The translations under genes and the position numbers were made by a program. A DNA stretch of 64,000 nt. Origin: Trichomonas vaginalis G3 (taxonomy: Eukaryota; Parabasalia; Trichomonadida; Trichomonadidae). The stretch is from NCBI RefSeq assembly GCF_026262505.1, contig NC_067203.1, forward strand, positions 20,751,411 to 20,815,410, written 5' to 3'. Of this stretch, positions 1 through 9,435 are shown piece by piece (position 1 is the first letter of the stretch; each line of letters begins with the position of its first letter). Under the pieces are notes generated by a model that had not been told where the DNA came from, made no database searches, and saw nothing but the letters and a program-made list of their open reading frames with translations.

Positions 1-2
1 CC

Positions 3-176
3 ACTCTGTGCACCAACAACTCGGTTTAAAAGCATAGGATTGCTTGACATTTGTTGCAACATAGTGGGGTCATTCAGCATTTGTTGTTGCAACTGTTGTT
101 GTGGTGTCAGTTTTACTATTGGATGTTTCAATGCTCTCTTCCTCTTACGTATATTCTTACGTAGCTTACGTGGCAT
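3..176 (-). CDS. Partial basic, Gln-rich protein of the left-edge virus-like element
   Basis: The ATG lies at 176-174 and the frame stays open for 58 codons to the window edge. The N-terminus is very basic (MPRKLRKNIRKRKRALKHP) and is followed by a Gln- and Met-rich stretch with QQQLQQQM and Asn/Met repeats. A basic start of this kind suits a nucleic-acid-binding or minor structural protein, but I do not recognise a family. The upstream side is the repeat tract of the same element. The call as a real gene rests on the ATG, the open frame and the composition. Confidence 0.4.
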   Translation of the reverse strand, partial: MPRKLRKNIRKRKRALKHPIVKLTPQQQLQQQMLNDPTMLQQMSSNPMLLNRVVGAQS

Positions 177-220
177 TTTAAGTGAAGTTAAAAAGCGGTT
201 TTTGACAGATGTTTTATTGT

Positions 221-470
221 GACTTCTTCGTAAAGACTTTGTTGTGACTTCTTCGTAAATGAGTGTAAATGACCCAAAAATATATTTTAGGGTAGAAGGT
301 TAGATATAACCTCTTTTCTAACCTCTTTTCTACCCTCTTGAATTTTCATGAATTTCTTCGTAAAGACTTTGTTAAGACTTCTTCGTAAAGACTTTGTTGA
401 GACTTCTTCGTAAAGACTTTGTCAAGACTTCATCGTAAAGACTTTGTTGAGATTTCTTCGTAAATGACCC
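221..470. repeat. 25-bp tandem repeats with one hairpin module
   Basis: Copies of a 25-bp unit (GACTTCTTCGTAAAGACTTT plus five bases) start at 376, 401, 426 and 451, with further copies at 225-262. A hairpin module at 289-336 interrupts them: inner palindrome GGTTAGATATAACC (298-311), outer arms AGGGTAGA (289-296) and TCTACCCT (329-336). Confidence 0.85.
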
Positions 471-472
471 TA

Positions 473-740
473 GTAGTATATTTTTGGTGTAAATTTCATG
501 AAAATTCAAGAGGGTAGAAAAAGGTTAGAAAAGAGGTTATATCTAACCTTCTACCCTAAAATATATTTTTGGTGTAAATTTCATGAAAATTCAAGAGGGT
601 AGAAAAGAGGTTAGAAAAGAGGTTATATCTAACCTTCTACCCTAAAATATATTTTTGGTGTAAATTTCATGAAAATTCAAGAGGGTAGAAAAGAGGTTAG
701 AAAAGAGGTTATATCTAACCTTCTACCCTAAAATATATTT
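473..740. repeat. Three tandem hairpin modules, opposite orientation
   Basis: Three near-identical units of about 85 bp follow one another, each reading as the reverse complement of the module at 276-345. Each contains the palindrome-like core GGTTATATCTAACC, flanking TAGAAAAGAGG arms, an AAATATATTTT segment and a TTCATGAAA segment. Confidence 0.85.
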
Positions 741-749
741 TTGTCTGAT

Positions 750-1085
750 TTACACTCATTTACGATGAAGAAGTCTCAACAAAACATTTACGAAGAAGAA
801 GTCTTGACAAAACATTTACGAAGAAGAAGTCTTGACAAAACATTTACGAAGAAGAAGTCTTGACAAAACATTTACGAAGAAGTCTTGACAAAACATTTAC
901 GAAGAAGTCTTGACAAATTCAAGAGGGTAGAAAGGAGGTTAGAAAAGAGGTTATATCTAACCTTCTACCCTAAAATATATTTTTGTCTGATTTACACTCA
1001 TTGACGATGAAGAAGTCTCAACAAAACATTTACGAAGAAGAAGTCTTGACAAAACATTTACGAAGAAGAAGTCTTGACAAAACAT
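750..1085. repeat. Inverted copies of the 25-28-bp tandem repeats with a further hairpin module
   Basis: Units containing ACATTTACGAAGAAGTCTTG are the reverse complement of the repeats at 221-470, in 25-bp and 28-bp versions. A fourth reverse-oriented hairpin module sits at about 925-985. Together with 221-740 this makes a large, imperfect inverted-repeat structure. Confidence 0.8.
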
Positions 1086-1197
1086 GAAAACATATATAAT
1101 TTGTGAAAAGTGAAACATTATATAATGTTTTCGACCAAGAAGACTAACAATTTTCCGAATAAAAACTTCATTTATACTAAACATCTTCAGGGCTAGA

Positions 1198-1225
1198 AGG
1201 CACGAAGTGCCTGGAAGCCCCACTA

Positions 1226-1256
<31 letters not shown>
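1198..1256. repeat. GAA-loop hairpin and 29-base T run at the element edge
   Basis: AGGCACGAAGTGCCT (1198-1212) is a perfect 6-bp stem with a GAA loop. CCCCACT (1218-1224) then ACC lead into an uninterrupted run of 29 T (1228-1256). The T run marks the change from repeat tract to host spacer. Confidence 0.8.
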
Positions 1257-1261
<5 letters not shown>

Positions 1262-1472
1262 ATTTGTATTGATCAGGAAATGTAATTTTTATTTAGATAT
1301 TTGCTGATAATCGATACAAAAGAATAATTCTTTTTCAAAAATTTTGTAAAAAAAAGTTAACTTTAAATTTACGACATAGATGTAAACCGACCCAAATTTT
1401 GTTTAGCTCTCAATATTGAACGAGATATCTGAATTCTGTAGAAAAAAAAAACGTTAGTCTTAATTTTTGTGA

Positions 1473-2885
1473 ATGCTAAGAAATGCACTGGCATTCAGCC
1501 ATGTCCTCTCCAAGGATATTATTTATAACACTGGTCCTCAAGTATCCGGACAAAAATTGATTTTTGAATCATTGGAAGACATAAATAACCCCGATGTCGG
1601 CAAAATAAAAATGGAAAATGGTATTACAACTATAGTTTATAAAATCCCTACTGCCAATTATTTGCGGGAATTGTGGAGTATTCTAAAATATGTTTCCAAC
1701 TTGGAAATTGAACAAATTAATGTTACTTCGCTTAATTTATTATCTCACCAATTTTATACTCTTAAATCTATTACAATACCTGATACAATTACATCAATTG
1801 AAGATTTCTGTTTTCAAAATTACCGAATAACAAGCATTGATCTGAAAAATGTTCGATCAATTGGTAATTTTGCCTTTGCGAACTGTAGTTATCTAGAAAC
1901 AATCATGGCACCTTCTTTGACTTATATTTCTCACAGATTTGCTTATAATTGTTATTCATTGCACACATTGAAAACAGGCACTTTAACGCGTATCGGAGGT
2001 CTTTCATTTTATCAATGTTACAAGTTAACTAGTATAGATTTATCAGCAGTTAGTTCAATTGGTGATAGTGCTTTTGCATATTCCGGTATTGAATCTGTTA
2101 CAATTCCAGCAATTTGCGAGGAAATTTCTGATAATGCTTTTGAAGGATGTTTATCAAAGATTACATTTGATTCAAGAACAACAAATCTTGTAATTGGAAA
2201 ATATGTATTTTATAGATCTTTCATCAAAAGTATTACATTGCCTTCTCCATTAACATTAAATGGTACTTATTCTTTTGCATTTTGTCATCATTTGGAAGAA
2301 ATTCATCTTCCTGATGAAATAACATCCATACCGATGTACTTTGCATTCGAATGCACAAGCCTTAAGAGTGTTGAAGCAAAAGGAGTAACATCAGTTGGTT
2401 CATATGCATTTCAACTATGTGTTAATTTAGAATCTGTTAAATTCGGAACAGCCACAGAGTTTGGAAACAGTAGTTTCCAGTATTGCTCAAAACTTAAAAT
2501 GGATATTGATCAAACAGTACCAGTTATATTTAATCATTATTCTTTTGGTTTTTGTGAATCACTTTCATTTAATTCGGTACCTTCAACATGGAATTTAACT
2601 GGAAATGGTATATTTTATGGATGCAACAGTCTCACATCATTAAAAATATCGGCATACATTAATAATGCAAATATGATGTTCAAAGGCTGTCGTGGACTGA
2701 AAAGTGTTGATCTTTTAGAAGGTGTTGAAGTAGTTCCAGAAAATTGTTTCCGGAATTGCACAAGTTTAACAACTTTCACTTTCAAAGATACTCTCCAATC
2801 TATTAAATCATATGCATTTTCTCACACTGCACTAACAGGTAAATATGATTTCACTTCCATTGAAGTATTTCAATATGATATTTAA
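1473..2885 (+). CDS. BspA-like leucine-rich repeat (LRR_5) protein
   Basis: A 470-residue protein made almost entirely of LRR_5 / Treponema-type repeats of about 23 residues. The recurring pattern is a hydrophobic strand, then an aromatic/Cys turn such as SIGNFAFANCSYLETI or SSIGDSAFAYSGIESV, from about residue 75 to the end. BspA-like proteins are greatly expanded in trichomonads and many are surface proteins implicated in host contact (family knowledge). No clear signal peptide is seen after this ATG and no C-terminal membrane segment, so this copy may be cytosolic, secreted by another route, or shortened at its 3' end. The ATG at 1473 is the first in frame. It is the first host gene after the virus-like tract. 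Confidence 0.85.
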   Translation: MLRNALAFSHVLSKDIIYNTGPQVSGQKLIFESLEDINNPDVGKIKMENGITTIVYKIPTANYLRELWSILKYVSNLEIEQINVTSLNLLSHQFYTLKSITIPDTITSIEDFCFQNYRITSIDLKNVRSIGNFAFANCSYLETIMAPSLTYISHRFAYNCYSLHTLKTGTLTRIGGLSFYQCYKLTSIDLSAVSSIGDSAFAYSGIESVTIPAICEEISDNAFEGCLSKITFDSRTTNLVIGKYVFYRSFIKSITLPSPLTLNGTYSFAFCHHLEEIHLPDEITSIPMYFAFECTSLKSVEAKGVTSVGSYAFQLCVNLESVKFGTATEFGNSSFQYCSKLKMDIDQTVPVIFNHYSFGFCESLSFNSVPSTWNLTGNGIFYGCNSLTSLKISAYINNANMMFKGCRGLKSVDLLEGVEVVPENCFRNCTSLTTFTFKDTLQSIKSYAFSHTALTGKYDFTSIEVFQYDI

Positions 2886-3607
2886 GAAAAAAAGTTGCAA
2901 TTTAGATTTTGATCTCGAAATGAATGTTCGTTTAAAGAAAAATGTAAGCTATTTAAGAAGAATTTTTAACACATTTAAATAACATGAACAAAAATAATAA
3001 TAATAAAATATTAAAACAAAATATAATTATTTTTCATTCAAAAATCGACATACAACATTTCTATTGTTATTAAAATATAACAACATACAAAGTGATGTAA
3101 ATGGTATCATCACAGCATGCGTAGTTTCAGTGAAATGAAGTTTTGGAATAAATTTTCTTTGAAAAACAGTTTTTGGTGAATGAAGTCATCAATATCAGAC
3201 ATCATTCAAACGCATCACATAATCTTATCACAAAACAAGGATGAAAGTGATCAATAATTTTTTCTTCTGATTTCATTTCAATGAATTATGATCTTTTGTG
3301 AATTAATCAAACTTCTAATCCTCATTAGACTTGTTTTTGATTTCATTTCGCCAAAGTCCTTAGTAAGTTTGACAATTATTAATTTACGGGTGTGATGCAC
3401 CGATAAATATATTACGTGTTTGAATTATATAAGGAAAATTACGGGTTTGAATTATATTAGGAAAATTACGGGTTTGAATTATATTAGGAAAATTACGGGT
3501 TTGAATTATATTAGGAAAATTACGGTTTGAACTGTAATGTAAAGTATTACGGGTTTGAATTCTACTATAAATATTACAGGTGTATTTTGTAAAGTAAAAT
3601 GTTCCAG
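2886..3607. other. Intergenic spacer with a 27-bp tandem repeat
   Basis: This is an AT-rich spacer between the 3' ends of two converging genes. No coding or RNA gene was seen apart from the repeat at 3414-3545. Confidence 0.6.
3414..3545. repeat. 27-bp tandem repeat
   Basis: Units of ACGGGTTTGAATTATATTAG plus seven bases start at 3441, 3468, 3495 and 3522 (exact 27-bp spacing), with a degenerate unit before them and another near 3550. Confidence 0.85.
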
Positions 3608-5287
3608 TTAATTATTTCCAGCTTTTCTTCTTTTGATAGCAAAGTCCTGTAATAGCTGTGCAGTCACTTCCATACCGCTCTGTTCTGCGTAAGAGAAAGG
3701 AATCAAACCACGAGTATCTTTGCATTCGACGTCAATTTTCTTACTTGTCAACAAAACTTTGACTGTTTCGTATTCTCCTTCCTGTGCTGCGTAGTGGAGA
3801 GGCGTCATTGAGTTCTCGTCCTTGCAGTTTATGTCCAAGTCCTCTCTCTGCATCAGAGCCTTCACAGTCGCGTCGTTTCCGTCCTGTGCCGCGAGACACA
3901 AAGCTGTCATTCCCCACGAATTCGTCATGTTTATGTCGACGTTTGGGTTCTTCAGGACCTCAGTAGTCATCGTTGGGTCATCGAAGAGAGCGGCGATGTG
4001 GAGAGGTGTCATCCCTGTAGCATCCTTTGAGTTTACTTCAACACCGATCGTTCTGAGAATTAATCTGACAGCATCTGTCTTCCGATTCTTTACTGCGAAG
4101 TGCAGGGGTGTAGATTTGTCCTCAGTCTTGATGTTTATGTCCACGCCGTTCTTGTAACAGAACAAAATCTGGCTAATATTATTTGATGCCGCAGATTCAT
4201 GGAGAATACTACCGAATCTTGGGTGTATTTCGGATAGATTGTGGAAGTAGTTAGTATGGAGCCACTCAAAAAGCTCTTGACGGAAGAATCGAGTTGCAAT
4301 ATGAAGACATCCTTCAAAACTGCAGGATTTCTGGGCTGCTAGCCTTGTAATTTCGATATTTCCACCAGCAATAACAAAGTGGCCAAGAGTAAATGATAAA
4401 TTGTCGGTTAAATCAAGATCTGCGCCATTTAATAATAAAAATTTGAAACATTTAAGGGATCCGTGGAATCCAGCGTATTGTATGTATGTAGGTTTTTCTT
4501 GCATGAATTGGCAGGGCTCAAATACCGATGATCTGATCCTGCCGTTGAAATCTGAATTTGAATTTAAAGCGAGCTCTTGAAACAAATCAAGATTGTCTGT
4601 TTTCAATGCTACTGCAATTGATGATTTGTATCCGCCATGATCTATGCATTCTTTTTGTAATGCCCAGTTGTTTTCTTGTAAGTTTGAAATATTTTCGTAA
4701 AAATACTTGAGAACAAGCTTGCATGATGGCGCAGCGTATTCTTCGGAGAAAAGCTCTTGTAAACTTTTGTAAAATTTTGGATCTGCTTCTTGCAATTCGG
4801 GGGCAAAAATACAAAACAGCAGACAATGATAATATTTTAGATCATCATGGTGCTCGCAAAAAGATCTGATATTTGCAACTATTTCTTCGCTCGTAATATT
4901 GATTGTGTGACAAATATTTCGTAGGAAGATAAAATCGCCAACATTTGCAAGAAACTGTTCGATGAATGGTTTAGGAGTTAGTAATGCTTTGATAAGATAT
5001 GGTTTTAATGATTTTAGTGCATTTTGTGGCGTTTTATTTTGATATAAAATCCCAATTAACTCTGCATATGTTGAAATTAAATGAGGACGGACCTCACAAG
5101 CTTGAATTATATTTCTAACAAATTGTTGGACTTTGTCATTTGACAATGGGATGACAGATTGTAAAATATAAGAGGAAACACTACGCAGTTTTAACTTAGT
5201 CAAATCCATAAGCCACTCTTGAAGCTTCGAAACCAGGTTCGCCTCTTCTAGAGCATCTGGTTCGAAGAGGATGGGTCTAGACGACAT
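3608..5287 (-). CDS. Ankyrin repeat protein
   Basis: A 559-residue protein. The first 230 or so residues are helical with no motif I recognise, resembling the N-terminal region that precedes ankyrins in trichomonad DUF3447-type proteins. About nine ankyrin repeats follow to residue 540, with signature cores STPLHFAVKN, MTPLHIAALF, MTALCLAAQD and MTPLHYAAQE. Ankyrin repeats bind other proteins; the partner is unknown. I start at the ATG at 5287 (MSSRPILFEP). The preceding codon is TTG. The 3' part (the last four repeats) is visibly richer in G and C than the 5' part, which may mean recent repeat exchange or gene conversion. Confidence 0.85.
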   Translation of the reverse strand: MSSRPILFEPDALEEANLVSKLQEWLMDLTKLKLRSVSSYILQSVIPLSNDKVQQFVRNIIQACEVRPHLISTYAELIGILYQNKTPQNALKSLKPYLIKALLTPKPFIEQFLANVGDFIFLRNICHTINITSEEIVANIRSFCEHHDDLKYYHCLLFCIFAPELQEADPKFYKSLQELFSEEYAAPSCKLVLKYFYENISNLQENNWALQKECIDHGGYKSSIAVALKTDNLDLFQELALNSNSDFNGRIRSSVFEPCQFMQEKPTYIQYAGFHGSLKCFKFLLLNGADLDLTDNLSFTLGHFVIAGGNIEITRLAAQKSCSFEGCLHIATRFFRQELFEWLHTNYFHNLSEIHPRFGSILHESAASNNISQILFCYKNGVDINIKTEDKSTPLHFAVKNRKTDAVRLILRTIGVEVNSKDATGMTPLHIAALFDDPTMTTEVLKNPNVDINMTNSWGMTALCLAAQDGNDATVKALMQREDLDINCKDENSMTPLHYAAQEGEYETVKVLLTSKKIDVECKDTRGLIPFSYAEQSGMEVTAQLLQDFAIKRRKAGNN

Positions 5288-5290
5288 CAA

Positions 5291-5766
5291 CCTCTCAAAA
5301 TATTGGTTTACAAATTGTTTTTGGACAAAGAAACCAAAAATGGATTGTTAATATTAAACACATGCTGTACATTATATTTATCTCAAAATATCTGTAAATC
5401 ACCCCGGCCAGAAAAATTCAAAAAAGAAAGAAATCAAAATCATGAAAAAATTAACTGGAAATTGTATATGGGATTTTGATATATTTAGAATGGCAGCATA
5501 TTGGCAAATACTGAATTGCCCTCAATTCAAAAATTCGGTTGAAAAAAAAATTCAGGGTTGGAAGACGATCAGAAGTAAATTAGCCTCATATTCTTTGGGA
5601 ACTTCGATTCACACTGGTGCATACATGCAAATTAATAGGAACCCCATATAAAAATTAGCATTCTGAAAGAAGTGCTCGCAAAGAATCTGTTCCTTTTTTT
5701 TTTGTAATTGATTGATCAGCTAAACCCTTCTTTAATTCTGAATTTTTTCGTTTTTTATTATTGTAG
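5291..5766. other. Spacer, nothing convincing
   Basis: A 69-codon plus-strand open frame at 5442-5651 has no family resemblance and no supporting context, so I do not call it. No other structure was seen. Confidence 0.4.
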
Positions 5767-6108
5767 ACTTGGCAGTCTAGCAGCTGTGATTTTAATGTTT
5801 CTGACAACAAAGGAAAAACTGCTCTACACTATGCATTTATAAATAAAAATGTTGCAACGACTCAATACCATTTTGGCCATTGTGTAGTAAATGTTTCTGA
5901 TAGGGATGGAAAAACTGCGCTACACTATGCAGTTATAAATGAAGATAAAAGCATGATAAAGCTTCTTAACTCTAAAATCAGCATGTGTACATTCTTAACA
6001 GAACGCTTTGGCTTACTTGGTATCTTCTCGATTATTTGTACCTCAATCTCTTGTGGACTTTTATTTTTGCAAATTGTAAATGACATAATAAATGAGTCAA
6101 TGACATGA
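5767..6108 (+). pseudogene. Ankyrin repeat relic
   Basis: The frame from 5767 to the TGA at 6106-6108 encodes two ankyrin repeats, with cores NKGKTALHYAFINKN and DGKTALHYAVINEDK, that match the NGKTALHYA-type repeats of the trichomonad DUF3447 family (compare the gene at 47457-48845). There is no ATG before them: a TAG precedes directly at 5764-5766. After the second repeat the frame continues into a hydrophobic, non-ankyrin tail. It is therefore a fragment of a larger ankyrin gene, with its 5' end missing and its 3' end replaced or decayed. It lies beside a full ankyrin gene, but its repeats resemble another subfamily. Confidence 0.7.
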
Positions 6109-6803
6109 GTGTGTGTACCTTGATTTTCTGACAAAAATGAGATTAAAGATGCAGATATGGCAATTCTTTAAAAAAATTTTGAGCGAAATTGGTGTCCTTC
6201 GGATGCCAATTTCGCCGAATAATATACATATATCATGGTTATAAGTATTTTGGTTTTAGGACCTATTTTTTATTCATATATTATTTTGGATGTTAATTCA
6301 TTGACCCAAAACAATTCACTCCCTTTCCATTTTGATGGGTATAATCTGCTATATTTTGTAAGTTGTTAAAAAAAATAAAAAAAATAAAATTTCTTCGAAA
6401 TATAATGACAGTAATGCATTATCTTATTGATGTTTAGATGTTAGTTCGACAAATGTATAAAATTCACAAAAGAACTCAGCAAAATAATCTTCATGATTAA
6501 TACTAAAATAATACTTGTGACAAGACAAATATAGACGTAAGGAAGAATTTTGACTTAAATCCACTTTGATTAAACCAAATAATCAGCAAAAAGATGTTGT
6601 AATTTAAAAAGTGTCTGATTTGCTTTCTTATTAGTTAAATATGTTTTAGTGTCATTGTTTTAGCTTTCTTTAAGCTTATGGCAATTCTCAATAACTTTTG
6701 TCAAATGCTAAGAAAATTTAAGGTTCGACAAATCGTCCAAAAATATCAAATGATTCAATTTCAAATAACCTCTCAAAATTGAATAAAAATTTGACAGAAA
6801 AAA
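6109..6803. other. AT-rich spacer, nothing recognised
   Basis: About 700 bases without a coding frame or repeat. The box CCTCTCAAAATTGAAT at about 6769-6784 lies 20 bases before the next ATG. A near copy is found at 17992-18007. Confidence 0.4.
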
Positions 6804-7298
6804 ATGGGATGCTGCAGCTCATGTTGTCCAAATCATAATTTTAACTTGCAAGGCCTGAAACCAATACCAGAAAAGGATCTATACATAGAAGTCAAGTGTT
6901 ATGTTAGTTTCGAAAGAATTCAAATGTATCCTGAAATTTGCTCAAAAGAAGATATAAATAAGAAAATAGTCCCGAACTGTAAAAATGGGAATGATTTCGA
7001 AATTAAATACACGTTTCCAATAATACCATTCAGCTGCGACGGTGAAAATGTTGATTTTCTCGTTGGATGTGATTATTATTTCATAGATAAGCAATGTAAT
7101 ATAGGCTATCTTCAACTAGTTTACACATATGATCAATCTGTCACTCCGCAAGTTGAACATTTTTCACAAAGAAAAGCTAAACCTGAAAATTCTGTTGAGA
7201 GGAGAATGCTTAAAATGGCAAAAATGTTATTAGAGCCAATTGAAAAGCGTATTTTTCCAAAATCAGTCGATTTAAATTGCGATCTTCCTAAATTTTAA
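6804..7298 (+). CDS. Small protein with an N-terminal myristoylation/palmitoylation-type motif
   Basis: A 164-residue protein beginning MGCCSSCCPNH. Gly2 followed by a cysteine cluster is the classic pattern for N-myristoylation plus palmitoylation, so attachment to the inner face of a membrane is likely (inference from motif). The rest has no recognised domain; it is Cys-containing and beta-rich in look (residues 25-110) with a basic, helical C-terminus. The ATG at 6804 is the first in frame. The TAA stop lies inside the TTAA that begins an inverted-repeat element (7295-8222), so the element sits exactly at the gene's end without changing the stop. Confidence 0.6.
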   Translation: MGCCSSCCPNHNFNLQGLKPIPEKDLYIEVKCYVSFERIQMYPEICSKEDINKKIVPNCKNGNDFEIKYTFPIIPFSCDGENVDFLVGCDYYFIDKQCNIGYLQLVYTYDQSVTPQVEHFSQRKAKPENSVERRMLKMAKMLLEPIEKRIFPKSVDLNCDLPKF

Positions 7299-8222
7299 AG
7301 GTGACCAAACTATTTTTTGAAAGTCCGCCATAACTTTAATGGTACTATTTCAGCGTGTACAATGAATACAAAAATTCTAAGAGTGCCACATAAAATAGTA
7401 CTTTAGACTTGAGTTAATGCTACCAAGCAAATGTTAAAAAGATGACTTTAGTGTTTTGATAATCAAAGATTAAAATCATTATTGTCTAAATCAATAATCA
7501 TAACGACAGAAGTTAATGTTTTTTCATCAGTGCTTTAAATCCACTTTTAAAAGTATACCTCAAAAATCAAAATATCAAAAAAAATTGGCCGATAGGTTTG
7601 GCTTTAATTTTTGTCTGCTTTTATGATTTGATATGGATGTTATAATTTTAAAAGTTGAGCCAAATTCACCAATAGATTTTTGAGATTTGCAAATACTCAA
7701 TAATTTTCAGCGTGTTATCTTTTATTAAAAGAACTATTTGGTTTCAGTATCATATAAATTGATATTTACTTTCTATTTGAACCTTCATTTAGCTAATGAT
7801 TTAATAATACAGATTTCATCTAGTCCTTATAAGAGAATTTTGAATTTGTTATAATAAAAAAACAAACAGATATAGCTTACACTTCTATAATAAAGATACC
7901 TTTTATAGAAATCAGTATGAAATGTGTTTTGGCTTATTGGAAGCATATCAGACATAATCGCCATAATCAAAAAATCTATATACCCAATAAGTAATAAATT
8001 TGTCGATATAGATTTTCCATAAAATTAGTTTTTAGTCTGATCTTAAAATAAATTTAATTTTTTCTAAAAAAAAATCACATTTAAAAGTACCTTTTTAGTA
8101 GCTCGAAATCCTGTTGGTGGATTTGGGGCGTACTTCAAAATTAGCTTTTCTTCTACATATGCAAGCTATATTTTAAATATGGGGCAAATCGGATCGGCGA
8201 AAGGAGTTTAGTTACCTTTTAA
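7295..8222. mobile_element. Non-coding TTAA-ended inverted-repeat element (MITE-like)
   Basis: The left end TTTTAAAGGTGACCAAAC (7293-7310) is repeated inverted at the right end as GTTTAGTTACCTTTTAAA (8206-8223), with three or so mismatches. TTAA is present at both ends. About 930 bp with no coding frame. The TTAA flanks suit either a TTAA-target element of the piggyBac kind or a TA-target element whose ends begin with TTAA; the sequence alone does not decide. Confidence 0.6.
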
Positions 8223-8253
8223 ATTTTTTGAATTTAAGCAAAGGCTTCTCGAA

Positions 8254-9042
8254 ATGTTTGATATCAAACAACATTTTCTAAAAGTTGATCCTAAAAAAGT
8301 TTTTATGGATACATCTCTGATAAATACATCTTATCATCATCTTTGTCATGCATTTATGGATTCAATGAGGTTTTCAGACCCACCTTCTTTTATACCAAAG
8401 ACTGACAATCCTGATAGCGAACGAGACAAAATCAATGATCAAAAACAGCAAAAGATTCAGCCTCTAGAACAATTTGAAGGAAAACCTGTTGATATAGAAA
8501 AATACACTTCCAAAAGTGGAACAAAATCAAATGATACTAAATATTCTAGCATTGAAGAAGATTATGAATTTCAAGATTACAGTCTCTCTTACAACCCGAT
8601 CCCCAGGACAAAGTATGACTTTCTATTCGCTGTTAAAAATGATAAGCAGGAAGAAAAAATAGATTCTGAAGGAAAATTTTATCAACCAGTGATTGCATTT
8701 CGAGGAGTTTTCAAAGATCGTATCTTCTTTTTCTATGGAACAAGTCTTTTTGTGGTATCAATGTATGGTGATATAAGTCCAGCATCACTAACTATAATGC
8801 CCTATTGTTACTGTCCTTACTATCATTTTGTTAAATTCCGCGATCCAATTGGTTGGCGCGAAAAGAAGATTGTCAAGGAGATGTTGAAGTACTTTTCGAA
8901 AGATAGTATTTATCAGAAGAAACCGGTGCTCTATAGTCATTGGGCAGATGTAGGTCTACCATGTTATGGTATTGAATCTGCACATTATTATCCAGATTGT
9001 TTCATTCCAATGGGGGATGTTATACCTCAAACCTATGACTAA
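8254..9042 (+). CDS. Hypothetical protein, 262 aa
   Basis: I do not recognise a family. The first 110 residues are polar and probably disordered, rich in Lys, Asp, Gln and Ser. From about residue 120 the protein becomes ordered, with aromatic-rich strands (RIFFFYGTSLFVVSMYG), a Cys/Tyr/Pro cluster (MPYCYCPYYHF) and a His-rich C-terminal region (GIESAHYYPDCFIP). There is no clear signal peptide or membrane segment. The ATG at 8254 follows the TTAA element by about 30 bases, so its promoter may lie within or across that element. Confidence 0.55.
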   Translation: MFDIKQHFLKVDPKKVFMDTSLINTSYHHLCHAFMDSMRFSDPPSFIPKTDNPDSERDKINDQKQQKIQPLEQFEGKPVDIEKYTSKSGTKSNDTKYSSIEEDYEFQDYSLSYNPIPRTKYDFLFAVKNDKQEEKIDSEGKFYQPVIAFRGVFKDRIFFFYGTSLFVVSMYGDISPASLTIMPYCYCPYYHFVKFRDPIGWREKKIVKEMLKYFSKDSIYQKKPVLYSHWADVGLPCYGIESAHYYPDCFIPMGDVIPQTYD

Positions 9043-9435
9043 ATATTTATGATTTTTTATTTTGAGATATTCAAAAAATAATAATAATTTTCAACTGACC
9101 ATGATTCAAACATCATAATACTCAGCCTATGTGAAATTAAATCCAATGTTTTTAGTCTCAAGATAGCTTCATTTAGAAGTGATTCCACCAAGATCCTCAT
9201 TCATGGGGGTGAGAATTCATACTACAAATGCTGTGTCCAAGAACAAGGTTACTCCTTATATTAGTTTAAAATTCTAACACTTTTTGATCGCAATTGTATT
9301 CGAATTGAAAATGAAATTTTATGAACATTATGAAGGACTGAATTGAATGAAGGTACTGATAGTTTTGGATGCATAATATATAAAAGATTGATGGAATTCA
9401 AATCTGTCAAATTGACAAAATAAAATCTATAAAAA
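9043..9435. other. Spacer, nothing recognised
   Basis: About 390 bases of AT-rich sequence between two same-strand genes. The minus-strand frame overlapping its 3' half looks like a chance opening. Confidence 0.4.

Larger units (their letters stand above)
1..1224. mobile_element. End of a virus-like (Polinton/Maverick-type) element, running off the left edge
   Basis: A 1.2-kb tract holding one partial minus-strand gene and then only repeats. The link to Polintons is that it shares an identical 25-base stretch (246-270) and the same hairpin module with the Polinton on the right side of the window (59701-59725 and following). The inner end is placed near 1224, where the sequence CCCCACT precedes a long T run; read from the outside this would be an AGTGGGG-type terminus, compatible with the AG-type ends of this family. 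Only the end is in the window, so wholeness and age cannot be judged. The family call is inference from shared repeats. Confidence 0.5.

Noticed and set aside
221-1085. CRISPR array
   Set aside because: The repeats are contiguous or near-contiguous 25-28-bp units without unique spacers, in both orientations, in a eukaryotic setting.
957-1223. Minus-strand open frame of 88 codons in the left repeat tract
   Set aside because: It runs through tandem repeats and the element edge; repeat translations such as LSRLLLRKCFVETS reflect the DNA repeats, and no family or promoter supports it.
5442-5651. Plus-strand frame of 69 codons
   Set aside because: No motif, no relatives recognised, and flanked by A/T-run sequence; could be chance.
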